Source of the DNA: Deltaproteobacteria bacterium
Lineage (GTDB): Bacteria; Myxococcota; JADLHZ01
Direction of reading: 5' to 3'
Length of the DNA: 64,000 bases
Assembly: GCA_020848545.1 (NCBI GenBank)
Contig: JADLHZ010000026.1
Coordinates: forward strand, 1-64,000
Both the position numbers and the translations under genes were made by a program. Each line of letters starts with the position of its first letter. Position 1 is the first letter of the stretch. Of this stretch, positions 35,401 to 43,289 are shown one piece after another. Below the pieces are notes generated by a model. It worked only from the letters and a program-made list of their open reading frames with translations. It ran no database searches and was not told the origin of the DNA.

Positions 35401-36234
35401 TCAGCCGAAGCGCGCGATCCACAGACGCTGCGAGTAGAGCGTCGACACGACGACGAAGCCCGCGGCCGTCGCGAGAACGGCGCACGGCTCCGGAAGCGCC
35501 GGCGCCTCGAGCGCTTTGATCCACTCGACTTCCGGCGGCGGCACGTGGCGCTCGCTCTGACCGAGGCAAGGCGTGGGCCCGAGCGACACCGCGTTAGCGT
35601 TCTGGCGCAGCAGCACCGCGGTGTGCACGCCGTCGCGCAAGCGATCGTGCACGCAGACGATCGCCGGCGTGGCCAAGTGGCACTCACCGGGCAGAAAGCG
35701 GCGATCGAGCGCAGCGAGGTCGAGCACTTGCCAGATCGCCGGCGCGGCGAAGGTGGCCTGCGGCAGCGCTTCGAGCCCTTCGTGCAAGGTGCGCCGAAGG
35801 AAGTCTTCGAGCACGTTCAGCGCTGGCAGCTCGTGAAGGCGGGCCGAAAGGTAACGGTCGAGCCACGGGGCGCGCGTTTGCAGACGTTCGCCAGCGTTCC
35901 ACACCGCCGCGAGCGCTGCCAAGCCGGCCGGCGCGTCTGCCTCGGCGAGGAGCTTCGGAAAGACCTTGCAGAGCGCGCGCGGAAGAAAGCCGGTCGTGTC
36001 GAGCTCGCCCGCGGCGGTGAGCGAAACGTATTGCAGGCCGACGGCCGCGTGGAGCAGCGTGAGATAGGCGACCAGGATTCGCTCTTTGTCTTTGTGCGCA
36101 TGCGCCGTCAGCGCCTGCCAAAGCTGCGCTGCCGGCCCCGCGCAGCTCTGCCGCCACGCCGCGGCGCTCCAGCGAGAATAAGCGCGCGGACCGCTCAGCT
36201 CGAGCCCTGCGATCGCCTGCTGCAACGCCTCCAT
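35401..36234 (-). CDS. Hypothetical helical protein
   Basis: 277 aa, Ala/Leu-rich (ALLHAAVGLQYVSLTAAGELD, LEALPQATFAAPAIWQVLDL). No signal peptide or known family is seen. A CVHDRLRDGVHTAVLLRQNANAV strand region suggests an alpha/beta C-terminus. It is convergent with the Cys-rich lipoprotein gene 42 nt away; CCTCT at 35371 and AGAGG at 35385 could make a weak hairpin there. The next plus-strand gene starts 73 nt beyond its start. I cannot assign a role. Confidence 0.7.
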   Translation of the reverse strand: MEALQQAIAGLELSGPRAYSRWSAAAWRQSCAGPAAQLWQALTAHAHKDKERILVAYLTLLHAAVGLQYVSLTAAGELDTTGFLPRALCKVFPKLLAEADAPAGLAALAAVWNAGERLQTRAPWLDRYLSARLHELPALNVLEDFLRRTLHEGLEALPQATFAAPAIWQVLDLAALDRRFLPGECHLATPAIVCVHDRLRDGVHTAVLLRQNANAVSLGPTPCLGQSERHVPPPEVEWIKALEAPALPEPCAVLATAAGFVVVSTLYSQRLWIARFG

Positions 36235-36306
36235 CCTGGCCTATGAAAACGCGTTTTTGGCCGTTCGCAACTGTAAGCGGGCCAGGTCCGATAACCCCTT
36301 AGCCCT

Positions 36307-36567
36307 ATGGCCACTGCACGTCCGAAAAAGCGCATCACCGACGCCCACGGCAACTTCATCGAGAAGAAGCGGTGGACGAAGAAGCGCGCCCTCATGGAGG
36401 CCGCGAAGAAGGCGGCGCGTGGCGGCAGCGACGGCTTCGCCAAGGCAGACTCTCAGCCCCAAAAGGTGGCCGCGCAGCCCGCGCGCGCCAGCTTCGGTCA
36501 ACGTAACAGCGCGATGCTCAGCCTGCTGACCAGCGCCAAACCCAGCGACAAAGGAAGATTGCCATGA
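36307..36567 (+). CDS. Small basic hypothetical protein
   Basis: 86 aa, strongly Lys/Arg-rich at the N-terminus (MATARPKKRITDAHGNFIEK, KRWTKKRALMEAAKKAARGG). This suggests nucleic-acid or ribosome binding, though that is not shown. The C-terminal part is Ser/Gln-rich. Its stop overlaps the ATG of the next gene (ATGA), so the pair is coupled. No family is recognised. Confidence 0.65.
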   Translation: MATARPKKRITDAHGNFIEKKRWTKKRALMEAAKKAARGGSDGFAKADSQPQKVAAQPARASFGQRNSAMLSLLTSAKPSDKGRLP

Positions 36568-37529
36568 TCGACATCGGAAACCGTTTCGGAAAAGCCTTCA
36601 TCGCCGACGGCGCCAAGAAGGCCGAGAAGCAACCGGCTGCGTTCGAAGCCGGCATCAACGAATACCTGACGAAGTTCAAGACGCAGATCGAGCAGTCCGA
36701 GAAGACCGCCGCCGCCTTGAACACGGAAGCCGAGAAGCTGAACGGCGAAGCCGACGCGCTCGAAGCCGAAGCGAAGAAATTGCGCAAAGAAGCGAAGAAG
36801 CTCACCGGCACCGATCAGCAGCAGAAGCTCGGCGCCGCCGATCACAACGAGACGTCGGCCGCGCAGAAGCGTGAGCTCGCCGAGAAGAAGATTGAAGAGG
36901 CCGACACCGCGCTCGCCAAGTACGGCTACGACACCTCGCGCATCAACGGCGAGAAGGGCCGCGACCTCTTGTTCAAGGCCGAAGGCGGCAAGTACACGCC
37001 GGCGACCGCGCTCGACGCGTTCTACGAATCGGACGCTGGCCACGCGATGGCGGCGGCGAAGAACGCGACCCTGTGGGTGGCGGGTTTCTCGTACGGCACG
37101 CACCACGCGATGGCCGGCGCGCTCTCGGATCTGCCGGCGGACAAGAAAGTGACCTTCAACGTCATCTGCACGCCGAGCTCGCACTACGGCTCGGACGAGA
37201 CGGACAAAGAGCTCGAGAACCCCGTGCCGAAGGCCGGCAGCAAGCGCGCCAACTTCGAGAGCAACGCGCGGACGAACGAGTACATCGCGCGCGTCTTGTA
37301 CTTGGAGCCGGGCCAGACGAACGTTTGGAGTGCCAAAGAGCTCGCGAGCGTGAAGTTCAAGGTGAAGGATCCGGCGGTGCCGGAGTACGCGTCGATGTCG
37401 CCGGACCTGACCGTGGATCTGTCGCAGCTCAAAAGCGGCGGCAAGCTGATCGTCGAAGGCTGGTGCACGGCGTCGGCCGGCGTCGGTGGCTACGAAGAGA
37501 CGCGCCGGACCGAAATCGCTGTTCCCTGA
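36564..37529 (+). CDS. Coiled-coil hypothetical protein
   Basis: 321 aa. Residues about 10-110 form a Lys/Glu/Ala coiled coil (KTQIEQSEKTAAALNTEAEK, EAEAKKLRKEAKKLTG). The second half is a globular beta-rich domain (NATLWVAGFSYGTHHAMAG, KVTFNVICTPSSHYGSDET, GQTNVWSAKELASVKFKV) ending in GGKLIVEGWCTASAG. ATGA overlap with the basic protein gene implies joint expression. No signal peptide. Function unknown. A hexamer-repeat hairpin region follows its stop. Confidence 0.72.
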   Translation: MIDIGNRFGKAFIADGAKKAEKQPAAFEAGINEYLTKFKTQIEQSEKTAAALNTEAEKLNGEADALEAEAKKLRKEAKKLTGTDQQQKLGAADHNETSAAQKRELAEKKIEEADTALAKYGYDTSRINGEKGRDLLFKAEGGKYTPATALDAFYESDAGHAMAAAKNATLWVAGFSYGTHHAMAGALSDLPADKKVTFNVICTPSSHYGSDETDKELENPVPKAGSKRANFESNARTNEYIARVLYLEPGQTNVWSAKELASVKFKVKDPAVPEYASMSPDLTVDLSQLKSGGKLIVEGWCTASAGVGGYEETRRTEIAVP

Positions 37530-37534
37530 TTCAA

Positions 37535-37600
37535 CGTGGCCGTGGCCGTGGCCGTGGCCGAAGAATACCGGCCACGTTCACGGCCACGGCCACGGCGACG
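37535..37600. terminator. Hexamer-repeat hairpin between convergent genes
   Basis: GTGGCC is repeated four times at about 37536-37559, and its complement GGCCAC recurs at about 37570-37595. The two halves can fold into a long GC stem. It lies between the stops of two convergent genes (37529 and 37606), where it could stop transcription in both directions. The motif resembles the repeat cluster at 1-250. Confidence 0.55.
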
Positions 37601-37605
37601 AAAAT

Positions 37606-39120
37606 TCAACGACCGAGCCAGTTCACGTAGTTCTGCACCCGCGAGTACATCGCCTTCAGGTGCACGACGTCTTCGTAGATCGCGCCGCCGAGCTCTGACT
37701 TCTTGCCGAGCTCTTCGATCAGCTGCACGATGCCGCGCTGCAATTTCTGGGCGGCGTCGACGCTCACGCCTTCGAGCCCTTTGTCGAGCGCGTTCTTCAG
37801 CGCCGTGACCTTGGCGCGCACCGGCTCGTGCGCCGAGAACTGCGTCATCGCCGCGTCGAACATCTGGCGAATCCAGCCCACGCGATCGACGAGCAGGCGT
37901 TGGCGCTCTTCGCGATCGAAGAACGCGCTCTGCTTGTTCGGCACGAGCTTCTCGTGGAGCACCCACGGTAGGATCTGGCGCAGGTCGTCGACCGCGACTG
38001 CGGCGGCGCCGCGAAAGTACGCCATCGCCTTGGCAAAGTTGATCGCGGTCAGGAACGCGCGGACGCTGACGCCGTTCTCGGTCTGCGTGCAGAGGTGGAC
38101 GTTCTTGTCGAGCGGGCACTGCTCGTTGCACACCGCCGCGAGCTTCTTGCCGCCGAGGTGCAGCGTGTCTTTGTTCTTGTACTCGAAGTGATCGGACGCT
38201 TGGCGGCAGAAGTCGAGCTGGCCGAGGAAGAAGCCCAGGCGGTCGCGCACGTCGGCCGGCATCGGTAGCGCGCGGATCTGCGCCGCCGCGGTATGCAGCT
38301 CGGCCTCGCTGAACACGATGTCCTTCGGCACGAAGTCTTCCGGCGCGCGGCCGCTCTCGATGCGCGAGATCAGCGTCTCCAAGTAGCGTGAGTTGAACGC
38401 CGTGCAGCGAACGACGACGTCGATGCGATCCTTCAGCGCTTCGATGACGGCGAAGGTGCCGCCGCCTTGATCGTCGTTCGCCGTCAAGAACCACGCCGAG
38501 TCGCCCACGCTCACCGATTGATCGAACATCTCGGCGTAGCCTTCGGCGAGCAGTGAGAGCAGCGCCGATTGCGTCTTCGTCGGGATGCGGTTGTACTCGT
38601 CGACGATCTTCACGCGCATCGTGAGCCACTTGCGCCACGACACTTTGATGTCTTCGGCGGTCTCGGCCTTCACGAGATCGCTCGGCAGCGGCGCGCCTAG
38701 GAGATCGGAGACGGTGAGCTGAGGATGGCCGTGCTGCACCGAGCGCTGCAGCTCGTCCTTCGTGTAGCCCGAGAGGATGCCCATCAGGATCGCGATCGAC
38801 GTCTTGCCGCGGCCGGGCGCGCCGATCATCAGCGCGCGCTTGCGCGCCATCAGCGTCAGCAGCGGAAGCAAGATGTAGCTCGAGTAAGAGTACGTCTGCG
38901 GCAGGTCGAGCGACTCGGTCGAGAACGGGATCTTCTTCGGATCGCCGAACTGCACGTCGTAGTACGGCGAGATCACCGCGTTGTTGACGATCCAAAAATA
39001 CGCCTGACGAAACTTGTCCTGCAGGCTCGCCCCGTCGCGCGCCGACAGCTTGATCTCGAGCTCCGGCGTGACGCTCGCGCGGCCCTGCAACAAATCGTTG
39101 ATCACATCCTGTGCACGCAC
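37606..39120 (-). CDS. MoxR-like AAA+ ATPase
   Basis: 504 aa. The AAA+ module has Walker A MIGAPGRGKTS near residue 98, HGHPQLTVSDLLGAPLP, Walker B MRVKIVDEYNRIP near 170 and sensor-1 AWFLTANDDQ near 208. The ALKDRIDVVVRCTAFN segment and downstream helices fit MoxR lid structure. A C-terminal alpha-helical region of about 150 residues (YEDVVHLKAMYSRVQNYVNW) follows. MoxR proteins usually help mature metalloenzymes or envelope proteins together with vWA partners; the nearest vWA gene here is 6 kb away. The GTG start at 39120 lies 14 nt from the double-palindrome element. Confidence 0.88.
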   Translation of the reverse strand: MRAQDVINDLLQGRASVTPELEIKLSARDGASLQDKFRQAYFWIVNNAVISPYYDVQFGDPKKIPFSTESLDLPQTYSYSSYILLPLLTLMARKRALMIGAPGRGKTSIAILMGILSGYTKDELQRSVQHGHPQLTVSDLLGAPLPSDLVKAETAEDIKVSWRKWLTMRVKIVDEYNRIPTKTQSALLSLLAEGYAEMFDQSVSVGDSAWFLTANDDQGGGTFAVIEALKDRIDVVVRCTAFNSRYLETLISRIESGRAPEDFVPKDIVFSEAELHTAAAQIRALPMPADVRDRLGFFLGQLDFCRQASDHFEYKNKDTLHLGGKKLAAVCNEQCPLDKNVHLCTQTENGVSVRAFLTAINFAKAMAYFRGAAAVAVDDLRQILPWVLHEKLVPNKQSAFFDREERQRLLVDRVGWIRQMFDAAMTQFSAHEPVRAKVTALKNALDKGLEGVSVDAAQKLQRGIVQLIEELGKKSELGGAIYEDVVHLKAMYSRVQNYVNWLGR

Positions 39121-39133
39121 GCCGGGGAAGGTG

Positions 39134-39178
39134 TCGCAAAAAGGTCCCAGGGACCATTATTTTGTCCAACTTCTGGAC
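39134..39178 (-). repeat. Double-palindrome element, copy 2 (upstream of MoxR gene)
   Basis: GTCCAACTTCTGGAC is at 39164-39178 and GGTCCCAGGGACC at 39143-39155, with an A-run and T-run around the second. Apart from one base in each run and the AT/TA spacer, the sequence equals the copy at 25595-25640. The element again lies in the 5' flank of a minus-strand gene, after the end of the next upstream gene (39258). Confidence 0.8.
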
Positions 39179-39257
39179 AGTGAGCACGCGGGCAACCTCC
39201 GCAACGCCTGTCCGCGCCGATCGCCAGCGCCCGATCGTAACGGCAAGTCAATTCGCG

Positions 39258-40079
39258 TTAGGGCACGTCGGTCGGATCCCAGCAGGTGCGGAAGTTCTCG
39301 TCGAGCTGATCCAAGCGGGCCATGTCGTCGTCGGCGATGTGAAAGTCGAAGATCGCGGCGTTCTCCTTGATGCGCGCCGGGGTCACCGACTTCGGCAAGA
39401 CGACCAGGCGATGCTGCACGGCCCAGCGCAAGAGGATCTGTGCGGGCGTCTTGCCGAGCTTCTTCGCCACGCCGGCGATCGTGGGGTCCGCGAGCTTTCG
39501 CGCTTGCGTCAGCGGGCTGTACGCTTCGACGACGACCCTGTGCTTCTCGCAGAACGCGAGGAGCTCCTTCTGGTGGCAGAAGGGGCTGAGCTCGACTTGG
39601 TTCACCGCCGGCAAGACCTCGCTCTGATCGAAGAGCTCGAGCAGGTGCCGGATCGTGTAGTTGCTGACGCCGATCGACTTCGCCTTGCCCTCGGCGCGCA
39701 GCTCGCTCAACGCGCGCCACGTGTCTTTGCGCCGCGCCGTCACCGGGAAGTGCACGAGCACGAGATCATAATAGTCGAAGCCGGCTTGCTGCAGGCTGCG
39801 CTCGAACGACTTCTTCGTGCTCTCGTAGCCTTGGTTCGGGTTCGCGATCTTCGTGGTGACGAAGACGTCTGCGCGCGCGATGCCGCTTTCGCGGACTGCC
39901 GCGCCGACGTCCTTTTCGTTTCGGTAGAACTGGGCCGTGTCGATGTGGCGGTAGCCTTGGCGCAGCGCTTCGAGCACGGCGCCCTTCGACTCTTCGCCCG
40001 GGCTCGCTTGGTACACGCCGAAGCCGAGCTGCGGGATCGCGCGCTGGTCGTTCATCGAGAGGGAGTTGGCCATCACCAT
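39258..40079 (-). CDS. Aldo/keto reductase
   Basis: 273 aa NADPH-dependent oxidoreductase with a TIM-barrel. The catalytic tetrad is visible: Asp and Tyr in HIDTAQFY (near 47-52), Lys in TTKIA (near 77) and His in LVLVHFP (near 109). The cofactor site VLPKSVTPARIKEN appears near 230. Closest in style to 2,5-diketo-D-gluconate reductase types, but the substrate is unknown. ATGs at 40079 and 40073 are both possible. The ribosome site is not clear. Divergent from the small zinc protein gene by about 22 nt. Confidence 0.92.
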   Translation of the reverse strand: MVMANSLSMNDQRAIPQLGFGVYQASPGEESKGAVLEALRQGYRHIDTAQFYRNEKDVGAAVRESGIARADVFVTTKIANPNQGYESTKKSFERSLQQAGFDYYDLVLVHFPVTARRKDTWRALSELRAEGKAKSIGVSNYTIRHLLELFDQSEVLPAVNQVELSPFCHQKELLAFCEKHRVVVEAYSPLTQARKLADPTIAGVAKKLGKTPAQILLRWAVQHRLVVLPKSVTPARIKENAAIFDFHIADDDMARLDQLDENFRTCWDPTDVP

Positions 40080-40101
40080 GCTCAGTGGTTATGCTCGGCG
40101 C

Positions 40102-40278
40102 ATGGCGGAATGCAAAGAGTGCGGCAACGAAGCGGACAAGCTCGTCAGCGTGAAGGTGGACGGCAAAGCGAAGAAGATGTGCGAAGACTGCGCCGATCGC
40201 GTGCGCGAAGAGGCTGAGGTCGCGAAGGAAAGCGAGTCGGTGATCCAGGGGATGATGGGCTTCAAAGGGCGGAGATAG
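40102..40278 (+). CDS. Small zinc-ribbon protein
   Basis: 58 aa with two CxxC pairs, ECKECG at residues 3-8 and MCEDC near 30, consistent with a structural zinc site, followed by an acidic helix (REEAEVAKESESVIQG). ATG 40102 is preferred over the in-frame ATG 40066 because the zinc pairs then start near the N-terminus. A UvrB/UvrC- or ClpX-type binding role is possible but not shown. The gene faces the aldo/keto reductase head-to-head. Confidence 0.6.
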   Translation: MAECKECGNEADKLVSVKVDGKAKKMCEDCADRVREEAEVAKESESVIQGMMGFKGRR

Positions 40279-40283
40279 CAATC

Positions 40284-40318
40284 AGCTGTCAGTTCGGATG
40301 ACTGAAAACCTGACAGCT
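40284..40318. terminator. Inverted repeat between convergent genes
   Basis: AGCTGTCAG at 40284-40292 pairs perfectly with CTGACAGCT at 40310-40318, with a 17-nt loop that itself holds CAGT/ACTG. The repeat lies between the stops of the zinc protein and the epimerase genes. There is no long T-run, so terminator strength is uncertain. Confidence 0.5.
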
Positions 40319-41306
40319 AGACTCTCCCGTTCTCCTTGAACCACGCGATCGCGCGCTGAATCGACGCCTCGAGCGGGGTGCACGGTAGGCCGAGCTCTTG
40401 CTGCGCCTTCGTGTTCGAGAAGAACACCTGCTGCTGCATGTACTGCGTCGACTTGTAGGTCGCGATCGGCGGCTTCTTGCTCACGTGATCCGACCACCAC
40501 TCGAAGCCCGCGCTGGCGCCGCGCACGACCGCTGGGGGGATGGTCACCCGCGGCGCCTTTTTTCCCGCCACGCGGCACACGAGGCGCGTGAAGTCGGCGA
40601 AGCTCACGTTGTGGTTCGACAGGATGTAGCGCTCGCCGACGCGGCCTTTTTCCGCCGCGAGCACGTGGCCGGTGCCGCAGTCGTCGACGTCGATCGCCGA
40701 AAAGCCGCCAGCCGACAGCGCGAAGATCTCGCCCTTCAGGATCGAGAGCACGATGCCGCCGGTCGGCGTCGGCGCGGTGTCGCGCGGGCCGAAGGGAAAG
40801 CCCGGAAGCACGACGACCAAAGGCAAGCCGGCCCGCGCGAAGTCCAAGGCGATGTTGTCCGAGACGAACTTCGACTGGATGTAGTCGTTGGCGATCGGCC
40901 ACAGGTTGAACGGCGTCGTCTCGTCGCTCGGCTGGCCGTCGGCGCGCATGCCGAGCGCGGAGATGGACGAGGTGTAGACGACGCGCTTCACGCCAGCCTT
41001 CTGCGCCGCGAGCAAGGTGGCGACGGTGCCATCGATGTTCACGCTCCAGAGCGGCGTCGGATCTTCGAGCCACACGCGGTAGATCGCGGCCAAGTGATAC
41101 AAGGTGTCGGCACTGTTCAACGCCCGCACCATCGCCTCGTGATCGCGCACGTCGGCGGTGACGCGATCGATGGCGAGGCCGTCCAAGTTCTGCACGTTGG
41201 CGCCGGGCTCGATGACCGCGCGCACGCGGACGTCGCGGCGAATGAGCTCGCGCACGACGGCGGAGCCGATGAAGCCCGCAGCGCCGGTGACGACCGCGGT
41301 CTTCAC
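40317..41306 (-). CDS. NAD-dependent sugar epimerase/dehydratase (HpnA-like)
   Basis: 329 aa extended short-chain dehydrogenase. TGAAGFIGSAVVRELI (NAD-binding GxxGxxG) is at residues 7-22, the catalytic YxxxK is in DYIQSKF near 142, and Ser in VVYTSSISALG is near 112. The sequence resembles hopanoid-associated sugar epimerases and dihydroflavonol reductase-like proteins; no squalene-hopene genes are in the window. The GTG start follows the acetyltransferase stop after one base (TAG C GTG), so they form an operon. Confidence 0.85.
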   Translation of the reverse strand: MKTAVVTGAAGFIGSAVVRELIRRDVRVRAVIEPGANVQNLDGLAIDRVTADVRDHEAMVRALNSADTLYHLAAIYRVWLEDPTPLWSVNIDGTVATLLAAQKAGVKRVVYTSSISALGMRADGQPSDETTPFNLWPIANDYIQSKFVSDNIALDFARAGLPLVVVLPGFPFGPRDTAPTPTGGIVLSILKGEIFALSAGGFSAIDVDDCGTGHVLAAEKGRVGERYILSNHNVSFADFTRLVCRVAGKKAPRVTIPPAVVRGASAGFEWWSDHVSKKPPIATYKSTQYMQQQVFFSNTKAQQELGLPCTPLEASIQRAIAWFKENGRV

Positions 41307-41307
41307 G

Positions 41308-42237
41308 CTACGCCCAAAGCACTCTGTCGTGGGGGATGAACGAATCGACCGGGATCTGCGGATCCAACGAGCGCGCCATCGTGACGATCTTGTTCGGCAC
41401 GATCTCCTCGGCGTAGGGCTCGCTCTCTTTGTTCTGCGTCGGGCACCACCACTCGAGGCGCGTGAGGCCGAAGCGCTGCGCGTGCACGAGCGCCGCCGTC
41501 ATCAAGCGCTTGGCCACTTCCGGCGGCGCTTGCGAGCGATAGAGCAGGCGCAAGTACGAGCCGCGCCACTCGGGCTGCCAGAGAATGTGCGAGCCCCGCA
41601 GGCGCGCGCCGCTGACGTCGGTGTAACGCTCGTCGTAGACCCGCGCGTACAAGTGCGCCCGCGCGCGGTGCCAGAAGGTGATCGCCTCGTCGACGATGAA
41701 GGTGATGTCGCTGCCGGAGCGCTGGCTGAGCGGCGACTTCTCGTCGACCGGCACGACGCCCGCGGGCCACTGGATGAAGGTGTCCGGCACCACTTTGGTC
41801 GCCACGAAATTACGCCGCTCGACGAAGCCGAGCTTCTTGTAGATCTTGGTCTCGCGCTCGGTGAAGGTGAGCAGCATCGAGATGCGCTCGGCCTTCGCTT
41901 TTTGCGTGAGCTCCTCGAACATGCGCGTGGCGTAGCCCTTGCCCCGGTGCGGCTCCGGCACGAACACGCTGGCGATGACCCAGGCGACGTAGCGCAGGCC
42001 GCGGTAAACAAAGGGCAAGGCGAAGGTCTCGCAGCTCGCGACCCGTTCGCCTTCCTTCATCAGACCCCAGGTCCGGTGGGCGCGGCGGCAATGGGGCGTC
42101 TCGCGCAAGATCTGCTCGCGCGCCCGGTATTGCTGGAACGTCAGTCCGGATCCCCAAACGGCGAAGGTCTCGGTGTCGATGTCCTTGAGCGCCGGGGCTT
42201 CACGCAGCGGCACGAGCTCTAGTTTCTCACCTTTCAC
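41308..42237 (-). CDS. GNAT family N-acetyltransferase (LYC1-like)
   Basis: 309 aa. The acetyl-CoA-binding motif VFVPEPHRGKGYATRMFEEL lies near residue 100, followed by FTERETKIYKKLGFVERR, the usual GNAT C-terminal strand-helix. The rest (about 150 residues) has no second GNAT motif and resembles the C-terminal part of lysine acetyltransferase LYC1 relatives. The acceptor is unknown. It is read before the epimerase gene in the same operon, which suggests acylation of a sugar or amino acid precursor, but that is conjecture. Confidence 0.82.
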   Translation of the reverse strand: MKGEKLELVPLREAPALKDIDTETFAVWGSGLTFQQYRAREQILRETPHCRRAHRTWGLMKEGERVASCETFALPFVYRGLRYVAWVIASVFVPEPHRGKGYATRMFEELTQKAKAERISMLLTFTERETKIYKKLGFVERRNFVATKVVPDTFIQWPAGVVPVDEKSPLSQRSGSDITFIVDEAITFWHRARAHLYARVYDERYTDVSGARLRGSHILWQPEWRGSYLRLLYRSQAPPEVAKRLMTAALVHAQRFGLTRLEWWCPTQNKESEPYAEEIVPNKIVTMARSLDPQIPVDSFIPHDRVLWA

Positions 42238-42294
42238 GCGGGTTGTCTTTTAGCGCGAACTCGGGTGGCAATGCAAAAGCCCCACGCCGAAAGT

Positions 42295-43269
42295 TCAAAG
42301 AATTCGCTGTTCGGCCAACCACGCGCTCATCGGCGAGAACACGTGCTCGTGGGCGGCGTTGGAGATGAAGAGGTCGGCGTGGGCCACGTGCAAAGTGTCG
42401 TCCCCGACGACGAGGAGCTTCTTCGAGGCCGAGGCGACCTGGTGATAAGCGAACTCGGCGGTCGCGCGGGGGACGATGCCGTCGCTCGCCGCGAGCACGC
42501 AGAGCACGGGGTTCTCGACGCGGCGGAGCGCCTCGCCGATGTTGACGCCGCTGACGACGAGGTCCTTTCGCCGCACCCACTCGGCGATCTGCTTGTTGAT
42601 GAAGCGGTTCGGATCTTCGACGGTCTTCATCAGCTGCCGCGCGGCGCTCGTGTCGGTGATGTCCGGGTTCAAGTAGATCTTGAGCAGCCACGGCACGAAG
42701 CGGACGATCTGCGGCAGGGCCAGCTCGGCCATCCTACGCGTGCCGCTGATGCGGAGCTGTCCGACGAGGGTGGGTGAGAGAAAGAGCATGCGTATCAAAG
42801 GATGCAGATCGATCCAACGCACGGGGCTGCCGATGGCCACGAGGGCGCCGGCCTTGTGCGCCTCGTTGAGCGTTACGTGCGTGAACATCAGCGTGCCGCC
42901 GAGCGAGGCGCCGATGAGATCGACTTTGTCACCCTCTGAGATCGTGTGCGCGAGCACGGCATCGATCGCGACCTTGAGATCAACGAGGGCCAGGTCTTCG
43001 AGGGTGAACTGCAGCGTGCCCGTGCCCTTGATCGCCGCGCCCTGGCTGCGCAGATCCACGCGCCACACCTCGAAGCCGTGCTCGGCGAGGTGCGCTTCGA
43101 GCGAGGCGCCGTTCGGGTGATAGCTGAAGATGTAGGAGTTCATCCCATAACCTGGGACGATCAACACCGGCCGGCGTGACCGATCGACACGCTCGGGGTC
43201 CCACGATTGATAGAGGCAGATCTGCCAGCCGGCGCCGTTGTCCGCCAAGTGGTGCATCGTGCGAATCAT
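42295..43269 (-). CDS. Alpha/beta hydrolase (PHA synthase-like group)
   Basis: 324 aa. RRPVLIVPGYGMNSYIFSYH gives the oxyanion strand near 40, and VDLIGASLGGTLMF holds the nucleophile Ser (not Cys) near 123. LAASDGIVPRA has the acid Asp and GDDTLHVAHADLF the base His, so the catalytic triad is complete. The general fold is like PhaC, but a Ser nucleophile argues for a hydrolase, not a PHA synthase. It starts at ATG 43269, only about 20 bp from the divergent J-domain gene. Confidence 0.85.
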   Translation of the reverse strand: MIRTMHHLADNGAGWQICLYQSWDPERVDRSRRPVLIVPGYGMNSYIFSYHPNGASLEAHLAEHGFEVWRVDLRSQGAAIKGTGTLQFTLEDLALVDLKVAIDAVLAHTISEGDKVDLIGASLGGTLMFTHVTLNEAHKAGALVAIGSPVRWIDLHPLIRMLFLSPTLVGQLRISGTRRMAELALPQIVRFVPWLLKIYLNPDITDTSAARQLMKTVEDPNRFINKQIAEWVRRKDLVVSGVNIGEALRRVENPVLCVLAASDGIVPRATAEFAYHQVASASKKLLVVGDDTLHVAHADLFISNAAHEHVFSPMSAWLAEQRIL

Positions 43270-43289
43270 ATGTTACAACGCCTGCACGG

